NCBI RefSeq assembly: GCF_000818015.1
Contig: NZ_CP007511.1
Location: 868,001-932,000 of the forward strand
Source: Stutzerimonas balearica DSM 6083
GTDB taxonomy: Bacteria > Pseudomonadota > Gammaproteobacteria > Pseudomonadales > Pseudomonadaceae
Reading direction: 5' to 3'
Length of the DNA stretch: 64,000 nucleotides
A program made the translations under genes and the position numbers. Shown here one piece after another: positions 30,100 through 39,849 of this stretch (position 1 is its first letter; the number at the start of each line of letters is the position of its first letter). The notes beneath the pieces were generated by a model. That model did no database searches. It had not been told where the DNA came from and saw nothing but the letters and a program-made list of their open reading frames with translations.

Positions 30100-30536
30100 T
30101 GGAGCGGAATGTCCAAGGCTTCGGACTTATCGAGGTGCTTGTTTCAATGCTGGTCTTGGGAATTGGAATACTGGGCATGATTGGGCTGCAGCTCAATGCG
30201 CTCCACTATAACCAAACCGCCGCCTTTCGCTCCCACGCAACCTTCATGGCTTACGATATCGCTGATCGTATGCGGGCCAATGCGCCGGCGGCGCTAGCAG
30301 GCAGTTACTCAATCGGGCTGAGCGATGCTGCGCCGACCGGAAGCAGTATCGCCAGCACCGACCTGCGCGAATGGAAATTGGCGATGGCTAGTCAGCTTCC
30401 TGCCGGCAATGGCAGCGTGAGCAAGAACGGCGACATTTATTCGATTACCGTGCAGTGGGACGAGTCCAAGTCCGGCGGTATATCGGCCCAGCAGTTCGTC
30501 TTTACCACCAGGCTTTGCGAGAGGAACTGTCAGTGA
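30099..30536 (+). CDS. pilV: type IV minor pilin PilV
   Basis: 145 residues from ATG 30099, with AAGGAG eight bases upstream. Leader MERNVQG|FGLIEVLVSMLVLGIGILGMIGLQ, the GspI/PilV-type N-helix, and a C-terminal FTTRLCERNC with a cysteine pair. Minor pilin of the assembly-priming complex. Overlaps fimU by one base and pilW by four. Confidence 0.9.
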   Translation: MERNVQGFGLIEVLVSMLVLGIGILGMIGLQLNALHYNQTAAFRSHATFMAYDIADRMRANAPAALAGSYSIGLSDAAPTGSSIASTDLREWKLAMASQLPAGNGSVSKNGDIYSITVQWDESKSGGISAQQFVFTTRLCERNCQ

Positions 30537-31555
30537 ACTACAACCGTAGCAAGGGACTTAGCCTGGTCGAACTCATGGTGGCGCTTGTGCTGAGTCTCGT
30601 CATCGGCGCAGCCGTGATGCAGATGTTCCTTTCTAGCAAGACGACCTACCGTGTTCAGGATGCGATGTCTCGACTTCAAGAGAACGGTCGCTTCGCCGTT
30701 GGCTTGATAGCCGCAGAGAGCCGTATGGCGGGCTACATGGGCTGCGGCAATATCGATGAGATCGGCATCAACGTCATTGCTTCGCCGCCACCTCTGGATG
30801 CGACAAACCCCTTGGGCGAGATTATGGGCGGGGCGGACAACGTGGCCTCTGGAAATGTTTGGGGGGCGACTGTTGGCACGGATGTACTGACAATTCGGAA
30901 GGCCTCGAATCTTGGTTTGCAGCTTACCGGCAACATGGCAGTGGACAATGCGAACATTCAGGTTCTTGATAATCGCCTGGGCCTAGAGGCCGGCGACACG
31001 TTGTTCATCGCAGACTGCGTGTCGGCGGATATTTTTCGCGCAACTAGCGTTTCTGCAGCCGGTGGTAAAACTACCGTAGCTCATGCCAATAATCTGAACA
31101 CCAGCAATCGCCTCAGCAAGGCTTATGGCGTTGATGCTGAAGTAATGGCATTCGAACAGATCGACTTCTTCATAAGGGATACTGCGAGATTATCTTCTGA
31201 CGGAACTCCCGTTCGAGCCCTTTGGATGCAGCGTCGTTTCGCTAATCGATCCGATACTAGTGCCAATCCTGCCGAGCTTGTCGATGGCGTAGAGGACTTT
31301 CAAGTCGAGTACGGCATCAAGACTGCAAACAGCCCCGTCGCCAACGAATATCGTTCGGCCGATGACGTAACGGATTGGTCGCGGGTTGTGAGCGTGCGTT
31401 TCAGGTTGCTGCTCAGTAGCACGGACGACAATGTCACGGCGAAAGCCGGCGACGCGGTGCAGTCGATTAACTTCAATGGCACAGCCGTCGCCGCCGATGG
31501 TCGTCTGCGGCAAACGTTCGGCAGCGTCGTGGCAGTCCGCAATCGAGTTAGGTGA
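30533..31555 (+). CDS. pilW: type IV minor pilin PilW (GTG start)
   Basis: 340 residues starting at GTG 30533 inside GTGA, with GAGAGG upstream. Leader [33 protein letters not shown]; the following RLQENGRFAVGLIAAESRMAGYMGC is typical of PilW. Large minor pilin (GspJ-like) of the priming complex. Four-base overlap with pilV points to coupled translation. Confidence 0.9.
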   Translation: MNYNRSKGLSLVELMVALVLSLVIGAAVMQMFLSSKTTYRVQDAMSRLQENGRFAVGLIAAESRMAGYMGCGNIDEIGINVIASPPPLDATNPLGEIMGGADNVASGNVWGATVGTDVLTIRKASNLGLQLTGNMAVDNANIQVLDNRLGLEAGDTLFIADCVSADIFRATSVSAAGGKTTVAHANNLNTSNRLSKAYGVDAEVMAFEQIDFFIRDTARLSSDGTPVRALWMQRRFANRSDTSANPAELVDGVEDFQVEYGIKTANSPVANEYRSADDVTDWSRVVSVRFRLLLSSTDDNVTAKAGDAVQSINFNGTAVAADGRLRQTFGSVVAVRNRVR

Positions 31556-31559
31556 AACC

Positions 31560-32048
31560 ATGCGAAATAAAGCGCAGAGTGGCTCCGCTCTGATCATCAG
31601 TCTGATCTTTCTGCTCGTACTGACAATGATCGGAGTTGCCTCAATTCAAGATTCGACTCTACAAGAGCGAATGGCCGGTAATGAACGCGACAGAAACATC
31701 GCTTTTCAGGCAGCCGAAGCAGCCTTGCGGGCAGGAGAAAATCACCTTCGGCAAGCCGGGGTGCTTTTCTCCGCATCGGGTACTAATGGCCTGATCAGTC
31801 CGGACTACACGGGTATCCGTCCTGTCGAGACCAACTATCCGTGGAGCGAGCGCTCTCAGCAGGTTTCCGATAGCTTTGCGGGAGTGCGGAGCGCACCCAG
31901 GTACACCATCGAGTGGCTGACGACCCAGACCTTCATGCCCAGCGACGAGGGAGAGGTGCCGATCGTCAACTCTTACCGAGTGACGGCGCGAGCCGTGGGC
32001 GGGGGTGGCGACGCCGTTGTGGTTCTGCAGTCGACAGTAAGTCGTTAA
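31560..32048 (+). CDS. pilX: type IV minor pilin PilX
   Basis: 162 residues. Leader MRNKAQSG|SALIISLIFLLVLTMIGVASIQ: no glutamate at +5, as is usual for PilX/GspK-type tip pilins. AAFQAAEAALRAGE-type text (RNIAFQAAEAALRAGEN) is diagnostic of PilX N-domains. Starts 4 nt after pilW. Together with PilV/W it presents PilY1 at the pilus tip. Confidence 0.88.
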   Translation: MRNKAQSGSALIISLIFLLVLTMIGVASIQDSTLQERMAGNERDRNIAFQAAEAALRAGENHLRQAGVLFSASGTNGLISPDYTGIRPVETNYPWSERSQQVSDSFAGVRSAPRYTIEWLTTQTFMPSDEGEVPIVNSYRVTARAVGGGGDAVVVLQSTVSR

Positions 32049-32056
32049 GGATGCAT

Positions 32057-35000
32057 ATGGACAAATTAAAAGCTTCGGCACTAGGGACGGCATTGACGCT
32101 CTATCTGGCGTCGCCGGTATACGCACTAGGCCCCTTTCCAAACGAACCTCTGTCGATTTCGGGGAGCGTTCCGCCGAATGTGATGCTGCTGGTGGATAAC
32201 TCTGGAAGTATGTACAACGCCATTCCGCCTCTCGGCGTGGAGTCCAGCAGCTTCGCTCCGCCCTACTATATTTACGAAAGTGGCGGTCGTTATTACTGGG
32301 GAGGCGGAACAGAAGATGGAAATATTTCGTTGTCCACTTTGAATAAGTGGAACTGTGCGGCGGGGTATAGTGCGTTGTACGCCTCCAGCAATGGCAGTGG
32401 CCGACGCTGTTACGCGCTGCCGGATCCTGCGGGAAATGGCAGAACTCGGTACACGTCGAAATACCTTGCGTATATTTACAATACTTATACTAATGACGGT
32501 GATGATGGTAACGATCTGCGCACTGTATTGCCCAATGAATATCGTATGGCTGTTGCGCGGGATGCGGCAAAGGCAATCGTTTCTGCAAACCGTGGTATGC
32601 GAATAGGGTTGGCCGCCTTCAATCCCGCGGTTTTCTCTAACTCTGGTCCTGGAGGGAGCATTATAAATCAGGTGGCCGCTCTTTCATCCGCACAGGGTGT
32701 CACCCAGGCGCAGGCGGATCAGAGCTATTCCAGCTTGATTTCAGGCATTGACCAGCTGCAGCCGGAAGCCAATACGCCGTTGGCGGAAACCTATTACGAA
32801 GTAACTCGCTACTTTCGTGGCTTGAGTCGTTATCAGGGGGCGGGAACCGGGAACTACGTTTCGCCTGTGCAGTACCGTTGTCAAAGAAACTTCGGCGTAG
32901 TGCTAACAGACGGCTTGCCTACCTACGATGCTTCGTTTCCGAATGATGATCCGGATCAAGACAATCCGGATATCGCGGGCGCGGACAACATCCCCGATTG
33001 GGATGGCAAGAACGAGCCGAGCGGGCAACCCTATTCCGACGGGACGCTGCAGGGAACGGGCGAGGGGAGCACCTTCTACCTGGACGATATAGCGAAATTC
33101 GCATACGACATCGACTTGATTAAGAGTGGCACGGACCTGGCTGGTAAGAGCTTCAACGACAGCTCATACGCGAAGCAGAACCTCAACACCTATACGGTCG
33201 GCTTCGCTGTCGACAACCAGATGCTCGAGGACGCCGCTGAGTATGGGCATGGTGCTTACTACACGGCGAACAATGCCAATCAGTTGACCAGCGCGCTCAA
33301 CAGCGCGCTGCAATCCATCCGTCAGCAGATCAGTTCCGCCTCCGCGGTAGCAGCCAACACCAAGCGTATCCAAGAAGGTGCACTCATCTACCAGGCTCGC
33401 TACAACAGCACCGATTGGACTGGCGAAGTACTTGCCTATCGAGTGAACATGGACGGTACCGTTGGCAGTATCGCATGGTCGACTTCCGACGGAGATATCT
33501 TTCCGACGCCGGCCGAGCGGCGGATCTTTACCTTTAATGACGACGCCAGCTTCACAGGCACCCGTGGGCAGGAGTTGCTGTGGAGCAACCTCAACAATGC
33601 GCAGCGGGCGAGCTTGACGAAGAGCGGCGAGACCGGCGATGCAAATGCGCAGAAACGCCTGAACTGGCTGCGCGGGGGTAGCGACGGCGCCGTCTTGGAA
33701 GCCCCCTATGCCGATCAGCGCCTGCGCAGCCGCGATTCGTTGCTTGGGGACATCGTTAACTCGGATCCGATCTTCGTAGGCCAGCAGAACAACGGGTACA
33801 ACGTACCGAACGATGCCACGCGCGATGACGAGCCGGCCGACAGCTACCTCGCTTATGTTGAGGGCAAGGCGTCGCGCGATTCGCTTCTGATCGTCGGCGC
33901 CAATGATGGCATGTTGCACGGTTTTGATGCCGCGACGGGCGCCGAATCTTTTGCCTACGTTCCTGCCAGCTTGTTCAAGAAGCGGTCAATCAGCCCTGGC
34001 GCTACACCCGGTCTCCTCGCGCTTACTGAGTCGGACTACAGTCACCAGTTCTACGTTGACGGATCCTTCGGCTTGGGAGATCTATACGATAACGGCTGGA
34101 AGACTTTTCTGGTCGGCTCGCTGGGTTATGGAGGGCGCGGCATCTTTGCCTTGGACATGACGGACAGGGACTTCGATGCCGCCGATGTCAAATGGGAGCG
34201 TACCGCGCCGGATACCAACGACGCTACCAACCAGTGGAACGATCTAGGCTACCAGTTTGGCGAGCCGACAGTTGCCCGCGTCCTGGTCGGACAGGGTGAC
34301 CGCTACGTCACCATCTTTGGCAATGGGCACGACAGCAATGCCGGCAGGGCAGTGCTTTATGTGGTTAATTCGGTGAGCGGCGAAGTTATCAAGAAGCTCG
34401 CCGTCACTGACCCTGATGGCAGCACCGCCCCCAACGGACTCTCCACCGCCACGGCGTTCTATGACGCTAACCGGCGCGTCACCCACGTCTACGCCGGTGA
34501 CCTGCTGGGCAATCTCTGGAAGTTCGACCTTAGTTCGAGTAATACGAACCAGTGGTCGAGCAGCCTGTTATTCAAAGCGCGCAACTCGGGGACGCGGCAG
34601 CCAATTACGGCCAAGGTCCGTGTCCGACAGCATCCCGAAGGCGGTCGGCTAGTGGTGTTTGGGACCGGTCAATACCTAGTCTCCGGCGACAAAGTCAATA
34701 CCGAGCTGCAAACGATCTATGGTATCTGGGATCGTGGGCTGTCCGGCAACAATACGGTGTCGAAGCTGAACCTGCTGGAGCAGACCTTCGTCAATGAAAC
34801 GAGCACCAATGGCCAGGATTACAGGGTGCTGAGCCAGAATGCCATCGACTGGTCGACCCATCAGGGGTGGTACATCAACCTGCGTGTCGGTAACGCCGCG
34901 CTTGATGGTGAGCGCGTGGTGGCTACCCCGTCGCTGTCAAAGAACCGGGTCTTGTTCACCACCTTTTTGCCGAGTAGCGACCCATGCCTGTCTGGCGGTG

Positions 35001-35293
35001 AGAGCTGGCTGCTGGGTGTCGATGTGCTCAGCGGTGGTCGTCTGACTGAAAGCTTGTTCGATGTGAACGGCGATCGGTATTTCAACTCGACCGACGTCGT
35101 CAGTTGTGGCGGTGCGCAATGTACGCCAAGTGGGTTCAAACTCTCGGACGGTACGATGGATGCGCCGGGTAATTTGTTCGGCGACGGCGTCGACTACGGT
35201 TACAGTTCTGGTCTGTCCGGCGACATCGATCAGTTCGATCTTTCAAGCAGTGGCGGCAGGCCAGGCCGTATGTCGTGGAGACAAATCAAATGA
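32057..35293 (+). CDS. pilY1: type IV pilus tip adhesin / biogenesis factor PilY1
   Basis: 1078 residues from ATG 32057 (AAGG six bases upstream; ATG 32051 is too close to that site). Signal peptide to about A23 (ASPVYA). Von Willebrand A domain with MIDAS motif D47-N-S49-G-S51 and later [12 protein letters not shown]-terminal PilC-type beta-propeller ([45 protein letters not shown]). Near the end D1002-x-N1004-x-D1006 ... D1013 forms a calcium loop. Involved in pilus extension, surface sensing and adhesion. Stop overlaps pilE by four bases; no pilY2 gene is present. Confidence 0.92.
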   Translation: MDKLKASALGTALTLYLASPVYALGPFPNEPLSISGSVPPNVMLLVDNSGSMYNAIPPLGVESSSFAPPYYIYESGGRYYWGGGTEDGNISLSTLNKWNCAAGYSALYASSNGSGRRCYALPDPAGNGRTRYTSKYLAYIYNTYTNDGDDGNDLRTVLPNEYRMAVARDAAKAIVSANRGMRIGLAAFNPAVFSNSGPGGSIINQVAALSSAQGVTQAQADQSYSSLISGIDQLQPEANTPLAETYYEVTRYFRGLSRYQGAGTGNYVSPVQYRCQRNFGVVLTDGLPTYDASFPNDDPDQDNPDIAGADNIPDWDGKNEPSGQPYSDGTLQGTGEGSTFYLDDIAKFAYDIDLIKSGTDLAGKSFNDSSYAKQNLNTYTVGFAVDNQMLEDAAEYGHGAYYTANNANQLTSALNSALQSIRQQISSASAVAANTKRIQEGALIYQARYNSTDWTGEVLAYRVNMDGTVGSIAWSTSDGDIFPTPAERRIFTFNDDASFTGTRGQELLWSNLNNAQRASLTKSGETGDANAQKRLNWLRGGSDGAVLEAPYADQRLRSRDSLLGDIVNSDPIFVGQQNNGYNVPNDATRDDEPADSYLAYVEGKASRDSLLIVGANDGMLHGFDAATGAESFAYVPASLFKKRSISPGATPGLLALTESDYSHQFYVDGSFGLGDLYDNGWKTFLVGSLGYGGRGIFALDMTDRDFDAADVKWERTAPDTNDATNQWNDLGYQFGEPTVARVLVGQGDRYVTIFGNGHDSNAGRAVLYVVNSVSGEVIKKLAVTDPDGSTAPNGLSTATAFYDANRRVTHVYAGDLLGNLWKFDLSSSNTNQWSSSLLFKARNSGTRQPITAKVRVRQHPEGGRLVVFGTGQYLVSGDKVNTELQTIYGIWDRGLSGNNTVSKLNLLEQTFVNETSTNGQDYRVLSQNAIDWSTHQGWYINLRVGNAALDGERVVATPSLSKNRVLFTTFLPSSDPCLSGGESWLLGVDVLSGGRLTESLFDVNGDRYFNSTDVVSCGGAQCTPSGFKLSDGTMDAPGNLFGDGVDYGYSSGLSGDIDQFDLSSSGGRPGRMSWRQIK

Positions 35294-35706
35294 AGCGTCA
35301 GCAGGGATTCACCTTGATCGAGTTGATGGTGGTCGTGGCGATCGTCGGCATTCTTGCCGCCATCGCCTACCCTAGCTATACGGAGTCGGTTCGCAAGAGC
35401 AAGCGTGCGGAGGCAAAAGCAGCGTTGCTAAACGGTGCACAGGCGCTGGAACGCTATTACTCGGCTAACAACAGTTACGTTGACTCGGGAGGCGATGCGC
35501 CGGAGGTGTTCCAGATAAATGTCCCCGACAGTGGTGCTGCGAACTATCAAATCGGAGCTGTGGCAGCAACGGCTACCACCTTCACGCTGCGGGCTACCCG
35601 GACCGGCTCCATGGCTTCAGATGCCTGCGGTGACTTTGAAATCACCCAGGCCGGCGAGCGCGGCCTGAACGACAATGATGGCAAGGATGTCGCCGATTGT
35701 TGGTGA
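35290..35706 (+). CDS. pilE: type IV minor pilin PilE
   Basis: 138 residues from ATG 35290 within ATGA shared with pilY1. Leader [37 protein letters not shown], glutamate at +5. Short globular domain with a C-terminal cysteine pair (DACGDFE ... DVADCW) that likely forms the D-loop. Connects the priming complex to the major pilin. Last gene of the operon; a terminator follows. Confidence 0.92.
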   Translation: MKRQQGFTLIELMVVVAIVGILAAIAYPSYTESVRKSKRAEAKAALLNGAQALERYYSANNSYVDSGGDAPEVFQINVPDSGAANYQIGAVAATATTFTLRATRTGSMASDACGDFEITQAGERGLNDNDGKDVADCW

Positions 35707-35728
35707 GGAGTTACAGCTGATGTATAAC

Positions 35729-35756
35729 GGGCCACTTTTCGTGGCCCTTTTTTATT
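35729..35756 (+). terminator. rho-independent terminator of the minor pilin operon
   Basis: Stem GGGCCAC / GTGGCCC with loop TTTTC and TTTTTTATTTT behind it, 22 nt after pilE. It ends 14 nt before the thiO start. Confidence 0.9.
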
Positions 35757-35769
35757 TTCGGGGGAAGAA

Positions 35770-36861
35770 ATGCACAGCATTGTTGTCGGTGCCGGCGTTA
35801 TCGGAATGCTATCGGCCTATCGTCTGGCCCAGGCAGGCTCTGATGTGCTGCTGCTCGATCAGGGCGGTACCGGGCGCGAAGCATCCTGGGCCGGTGGCGG
35901 CATCGTGTCGCCGTTGTATCCCTGGCGCTACAGCGAGGCGGTCACGGCGTTGGCGCACTGGTCGCAGGATTTCTATCCGCAGCTGGGCGAGCAGTTGCTG
36001 GCGCAGACTGGGGTTGACCCGCAGGTCTACCGGACGGGGCTGTACTGGCTTGACCTTGAGGATGAGGAACAGGCGCTTGCCTGGGCGCGCGAGCAGCGCC
36101 GCGATCTGCGTGCCGTAGCGATCGACGAGGTGCACCGCGCGGTTCCGTCGCTCCGGCCGGGGTTTGCGCGCGCGGTATACATGCCGGACGTCGCCAATGT
36201 GCGTAATCCGCGGCTGCTGCAGTCGCTGCGCGCTGCGCTGGCCGCACTGCCCAACGTGCGGATTGTCGAGAACTGCCGGGCCACCGGGTTCGTGCTGGAT
36301 GGCAGCCGGGTAGTGGGAGTGCACACGAGCCAGGGCGAGCAGCGGGCCGATGAGGTTCTGGTCGCTGCCGGCGCGTGGAGCGCGGAACTGCTGGCCACGC
36401 TGGGGCTGCAGCTGCCGGTCAAGCCGATGAAGGGGCAGATGATCCTCTATAAATGTTCGGAGGACTTCCTGCCGAGCATGGTCCTGGCCAAGCGACGCTA
36501 TGCGATCCCGCGCAAGGACGGTCATATCCTGGTCGGCAGCACGCTCGAGGACGTCGGCTTCGACAAGCAGCCCACGACCGATGCACTCGACAGCCTGAAG
36601 CGGACGGCCGAGGAGCTGTTGCCGGCACTGGCCGAGGCAGAGGTCGTCCGGCACTGGGCCGGGCTGCGGCCGGGTTCGCCCGATGGCGTTCCCTATATCG
36701 GTGCGGCGCCTGGTCATGCCGGTCTGTGGCTCAACTGTGGGCATTTCCGCAACGGGCTGGTGCTCGCACCGGCTTCCTGCCGGCTGCTGGTAGACCTGAT
36801 GCAGGGGCGGGAACCGATCATCGACCCGGCGCCCTATGCTCCCGCTGCGCGGCTGGCTTGA
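35770..36861 (+). CDS. thiO: glycine oxidase ThiO
   Basis: 363 residues. FAD-binding Rossmann motif at the N-terminus (VVGAGVIGMLSAYRLAQAG) followed by GREASWAGGGIVSPLYPWRY, and the C-terminal GLRPGSPDGVPYIGAAPG ... NCGHFRNGLVLAPAS that ends DAO-family oxidases of thiamine synthesis. Oxidises glycine to iminoglycine for the thiazole ring. Directly follows the pilin terminator, as in P. aeruginosa. Confidence 0.9.
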   Translation: MHSIVVGAGVIGMLSAYRLAQAGSDVLLLDQGGTGREASWAGGGIVSPLYPWRYSEAVTALAHWSQDFYPQLGEQLLAQTGVDPQVYRTGLYWLDLEDEEQALAWAREQRRDLRAVAIDEVHRAVPSLRPGFARAVYMPDVANVRNPRLLQSLRAALAALPNVRIVENCRATGFVLDGSRVVGVHTSQGEQRADEVLVAAGAWSAELLATLGLQLPVKPMKGQMILYKCSEDFLPSMVLAKRRYAIPRKDGHILVGSTLEDVGFDKQPTTDALDSLKRTAEELLPALAEAEVVRHWAGLRPGSPDGVPYIGAAPGHAGLWLNCGHFRNGLVLAPASCRLLVDLMQGREPIIDPAPYAPAARLA

Positions 36862-36922
36862 GCGCGCAAGCGGCGCGCGACGCTGCGAGACAGGCTGCTT
36901 AGCTGGTAAATTTGCGCATCAC

Positions 36923-36940
36923 GGCCCGCACTGGCGGGCC
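36923..36940. terminator. GC-rich hairpin between thiO and the SUI1 gene
   Basis: Perfect stem GGCCCGC / GCGGGCC with loop ACTG. Only a weak pyrimidine run (GCTGTCTTTCTG) follows, so termination is uncertain. Confidence 0.4.
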
Positions 36941-36965
36941 GCTGTCTTTCTGTGAGGTCAATTGC

Positions 36966-37337
36966 GTGGCGAAAAAAACCACCTCGCTGGCCGGCCTGGG
37001 CGGGCTGGTCTATTCGACCGATGCCGGGCGCCACTGCCCGGCCTGCGGCCAGCCGATCGATGCCTGCATCTGCAAGCAGGCGCAGCTGCCCGAGGGCGAT
37101 GGCATCGCCCGTGTGCGCCGCGAAACCAAGGGGCGTGGGGGCAAGACGGTCACGACGGTGAGCGGTGTGCCGCTGGCCGAGGCCGAACTCAAGGAGCTGG
37201 CGAGCGCGCTCAAGCGTCGCTGCGGCACCGGAGGGGCACTCAAGGACGGCGTCATCGAGATTCAGGGCGATCACGTCCAACTGCTGCTCGACGAGCTCGG
37301 CAAACGTGGCTTCAAGGCGAAGAAGTCGGGCGGCTGA
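36966..37337 (+). CDS. SUI1/YciH family translation initiation factor
   Basis: 123 residues from GTG 36966 (GAGG nine bases upstream; the frame is open 18 codons before). An N-terminal stretch with CPACGQPIDACIC that may bind zinc is followed by an eIF1/SUI1 domain (RETKGRGGKTVTTVSG, LKRRCGTGGALKDGVIEIQGDH, LLDELGKRGFKAKKSGG). YciH-type proteins affect start-site fidelity. Its neighbour speA is the same in P. aeruginosa (PA4840-PA4839). Confidence 0.88.
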   Translation: MAKKTTSLAGLGGLVYSTDAGRHCPACGQPIDACICKQAQLPEGDGIARVRRETKGRGGKTVTTVSGVPLAEAELKELASALKRRCGTGGALKDGVIEIQGDHVQLLLDELGKRGFKAKKSGG

Positions 37338-37446
37338 TAGGCTTCGCCGTCACCACGGCTTTCGCGGATTCGCCTGTCGCGGCTGTCCAAATCGTTGAAC
37401 TCGCGTCGCCAGCCGACGCTGCCGATTTTTCCTAGGGGAGGCCCAG

Positions 37447-39360
37447 ATGCCTGTAAGACGTACGCGCAAAGACGACGGAAGCCAATGGACCGCAGCAGAC
37501 AGCCGCAGCGTCTATGGCATACGTCACTGGGGCGCCGGCTACTTCGCGATCAACGACCAGGGCCGGGTCGAGGTACGGCCGCAGGGGCCCAAGGGCGAGC
37601 CGATCGAATTCTGCCGGCTGATCGAACAGCTGCGTGAGGCCGGCCTGTCGCTGCCGCTGCTGGTGCGCTTCCCGGACATCCTGCAGAACCGCGTGCGGCG
37701 GCTGACCGGTGCGTTCGATGCGAACATCGAGCGCCTCGAATACGCCGGTCGGTACACCGCGCTGTATCCGATCAAGGTCAACCAGCAGGAAGCGGTGATC
37801 GAAAACATCATTGCCACGCAGAATGTTTCGATTGGCCTGGAAGCCGGTTCCAAGCCCGAGCTGATGGCAGTGCTGGCACTGGCGCCGAAGGGCGGCACCA
37901 TCGTCTGCAACGGCTACAAGGATCGCGAGTTCATCCGCCTGGCGCTGATGGGGCAGAAGCTCGGGCACAGCGTGTTCATCGTCATCGAGAAAGAGTCCGA
38001 GGTGGACCTTGTGATCGAGGAAGCCGCCGAGCTGAAGCTCATGCCGCAGGTCGGCCTGCGTGTACGCCTGTCCTCGCTGGCATCGTCGAAGTGGGCCGAT
38101 ACCGGCGGCGAACGCTCCAAGTTCGGCCTCTCTGCGGCGCAGCTGCTCTCGGTGATCGAGCGTTTCCGAGCGGCGGGCGTGGATCAGGGCATTCGCCTGC
38201 TGCACTTCCACATGGGCTCGCAGATCGCCAATCTCGCCGACTACCGGCAGGGCTTCCGCGAGGCGATCCGCTACTACGCCGAGCTGCGCGCGCTGGGCTT
38301 GCCGGTCGAGTACATCGATGTCGGCGGCGGCCTTGGGGTGGACTACGACGGCACCCATTCGCGCAACGCCAGCTCGATCAACTACGACATCGACGAGTAC
38401 GCCGGCACCGTGGTTGGCATGCTCAAGGAATTCTGCGACCGCCAGGGGCTGCCGCATCCGAACATCTTCTCCGAGAGCGGCCGGGCGATGACCGCGCACC
38501 ACGCCGTGCTGGTAATGCAGGTCACCGACATCGAGCGCCACAACGACGAGGTGCCGGAGGTCGGCAACTACGACGAACTGCCGGATATCGTGCAGTCGCT
38601 GGTCGATCTGCTCGGCCCGACCGACCCGGAAATGGTCACCGAAACCTACTGGCGGGCCACGCACTACCTGAGCGAGGCCGGCGCGCAGTACGCCTCCGGG
38701 CGGCTGACGCTGGCGCAGAAGGCGCTTGCCGAGCAGAGCTACTTCGCCATCTGCCGTCGCTTGTACAACCAGCTCAAGGCGCGCCAGCGCTCGCATCGTG
38801 CGGTGCTGGACGAGCTCAACGACAAACTGGCCGACAAATACATCTGCAACTTCTCGGTGTTTCAGAGCCTGCCCGACACCTGGGCGATCGACCAGATCCT
38901 GCCTATCGTGCCGCTGCAGCGTCTGGACGAAGAGCCGGTGCGGCGCGCCGTGCTGCAGGACCTCACCTGCGATTCGGACGGCAAGATCAAGCAGTACGTC
39001 GACGAGCAGAGTATCGAGAGCAGCATGCCGGTCCACGAAGTGCGGCCTGGCGAGGAGTACTTCCTTGGCGTGTTCCTCGTCGGCGCCTATCAGGAAATCC
39101 TCGGCGACATGCACAACCTGTTTGGCGACACCGATTCGGTGAACGTCTACCAGCGCGAGGATGGCAGCTACTACCACGCCGGGATCGAGACCCACGACAC
39201 CATCGAGGACATGCTGCGCTACGTCCATCTCTCGCCGGAAGAGCTGATGACCTACTACCGCGACAAGGTGGCCAGTGCCCGGCTCAGCGCCAAGGAGCGG
39301 ACCCAGTACATCGACGCGTTACGGCTGGGCTTGACCCGCTCGTCGTACCTGACGCCCTGA
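37447..39360 (+). CDS. speA: biosynthetic arginine decarboxylase
   Basis: 637 residues, typical of the large SpeA type. PLP-binding lysine K110 in [12 protein letters not shown], followed by [10 protein letters not shown]; substrate-binding [13 protein letters not shown] and the C-terminal [12 protein letters not shown] are family blocks. Makes agmatine from arginine for putrescine synthesis. GGGGAGG precedes the ATG. Fold-type III enzyme, as is speC at 58314. Confidence 0.96.
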   Translation: MPVRRTRKDDGSQWTAADSRSVYGIRHWGAGYFAINDQGRVEVRPQGPKGEPIEFCRLIEQLREAGLSLPLLVRFPDILQNRVRRLTGAFDANIERLEYAGRYTALYPIKVNQQEAVIENIIATQNVSIGLEAGSKPELMAVLALAPKGGTIVCNGYKDREFIRLALMGQKLGHSVFIVIEKESEVDLVIEEAAELKLMPQVGLRVRLSSLASSKWADTGGERSKFGLSAAQLLSVIERFRAAGVDQGIRLLHFHMGSQIANLADYRQGFREAIRYYAELRALGLPVEYIDVGGGLGVDYDGTHSRNASSINYDIDEYAGTVVGMLKEFCDRQGLPHPNIFSESGRAMTAHHAVLVMQVTDIERHNDEVPEVGNYDELPDIVQSLVDLLGPTDPEMVTETYWRATHYLSEAGAQYASGRLTLAQKALAEQSYFAICRRLYNQLKARQRSHRAVLDELNDKLADKYICNFSVFQSLPDTWAIDQILPIVPLQRLDEEPVRRAVLQDLTCDSDGKIKQYVDEQSIESSMPVHEVRPGEEYFLGVFLVGAYQEILGDMHNLFGDTDSVNVYQREDGSYYHAGIETHDTIEDMLRYVHLSPEELMTYYRDKVASARLSAKERTQYIDALRLGLTRSSYLTP

Positions 39361-39389
39361 GCGGCCAGGGCCGGGTGTGCTGGCCGCGA

Positions 39390-39848
39390 TCATTCGGCCA
39401 GCACACCGAAGCCGCGTGTCATCAATACCGCCAGCAGCGGGATGAACAGCAACGCCAGCAGCTCGAGGCGAATCACCAGGCGTACCCAGCGGCCCGTCGC
39501 CGGGCTGACCTGCGGGGCGTGCCCGGCCTGCAAGGCCGGCCGCCAGCGCAGAAAGGTGACGGTCGGATAGATCGACAGCAGTGCGACGCCGACGAACAGG
39601 CCGATCTTGGCGTGGAACAGGCTGTTGTTCAGGTAATAGGCCAGGCCCTTGCCATAAAAGATCGCCCGCGCGGCGCCGGTCAGCAGCACCAGCCCGGCGG
39701 CGATGCCGAACAGGATGTCGGTGCGAAACAGGCTGCGCGCGCGCTCCAGCGTGATCGGCTGGCGGAACAACTGGTGTTCCAGCAGCAGCAGGCCGAACAA
39801 CAGAAAGAGGCTGAGAAAGTGCAGATAGGCTGCGATGGCGTAGGCCAT
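39390..39848 (-). CDS. DUF2214 family membrane protein
   Basis: 152 residues, four membrane helices. N-terminal AYAIAAYLHFLSLFLLFGLLLLEHQLF and the GAARAIFYGKGLAYYLNN block are typical of DUF2214, small membrane proteins of unknown function. Its start follows the stop of the MATE gene by one base, so the two are co-transcribed. Confidence 0.8.
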   Translation of the reverse strand: MAYAIAAYLHFLSLFLLFGLLLLEHQLFRQPITLERARSLFRTDILFGIAAGLVLLTGAARAIFYGKGLAYYLNNSLFHAKIGLFVGVALLSIYPTVTFLRWRPALQAGHAPQVSPATGRWVRLVIRLELLALLFIPLLAVLMTRGFGVLAE

Positions 39849-39849
39849 T

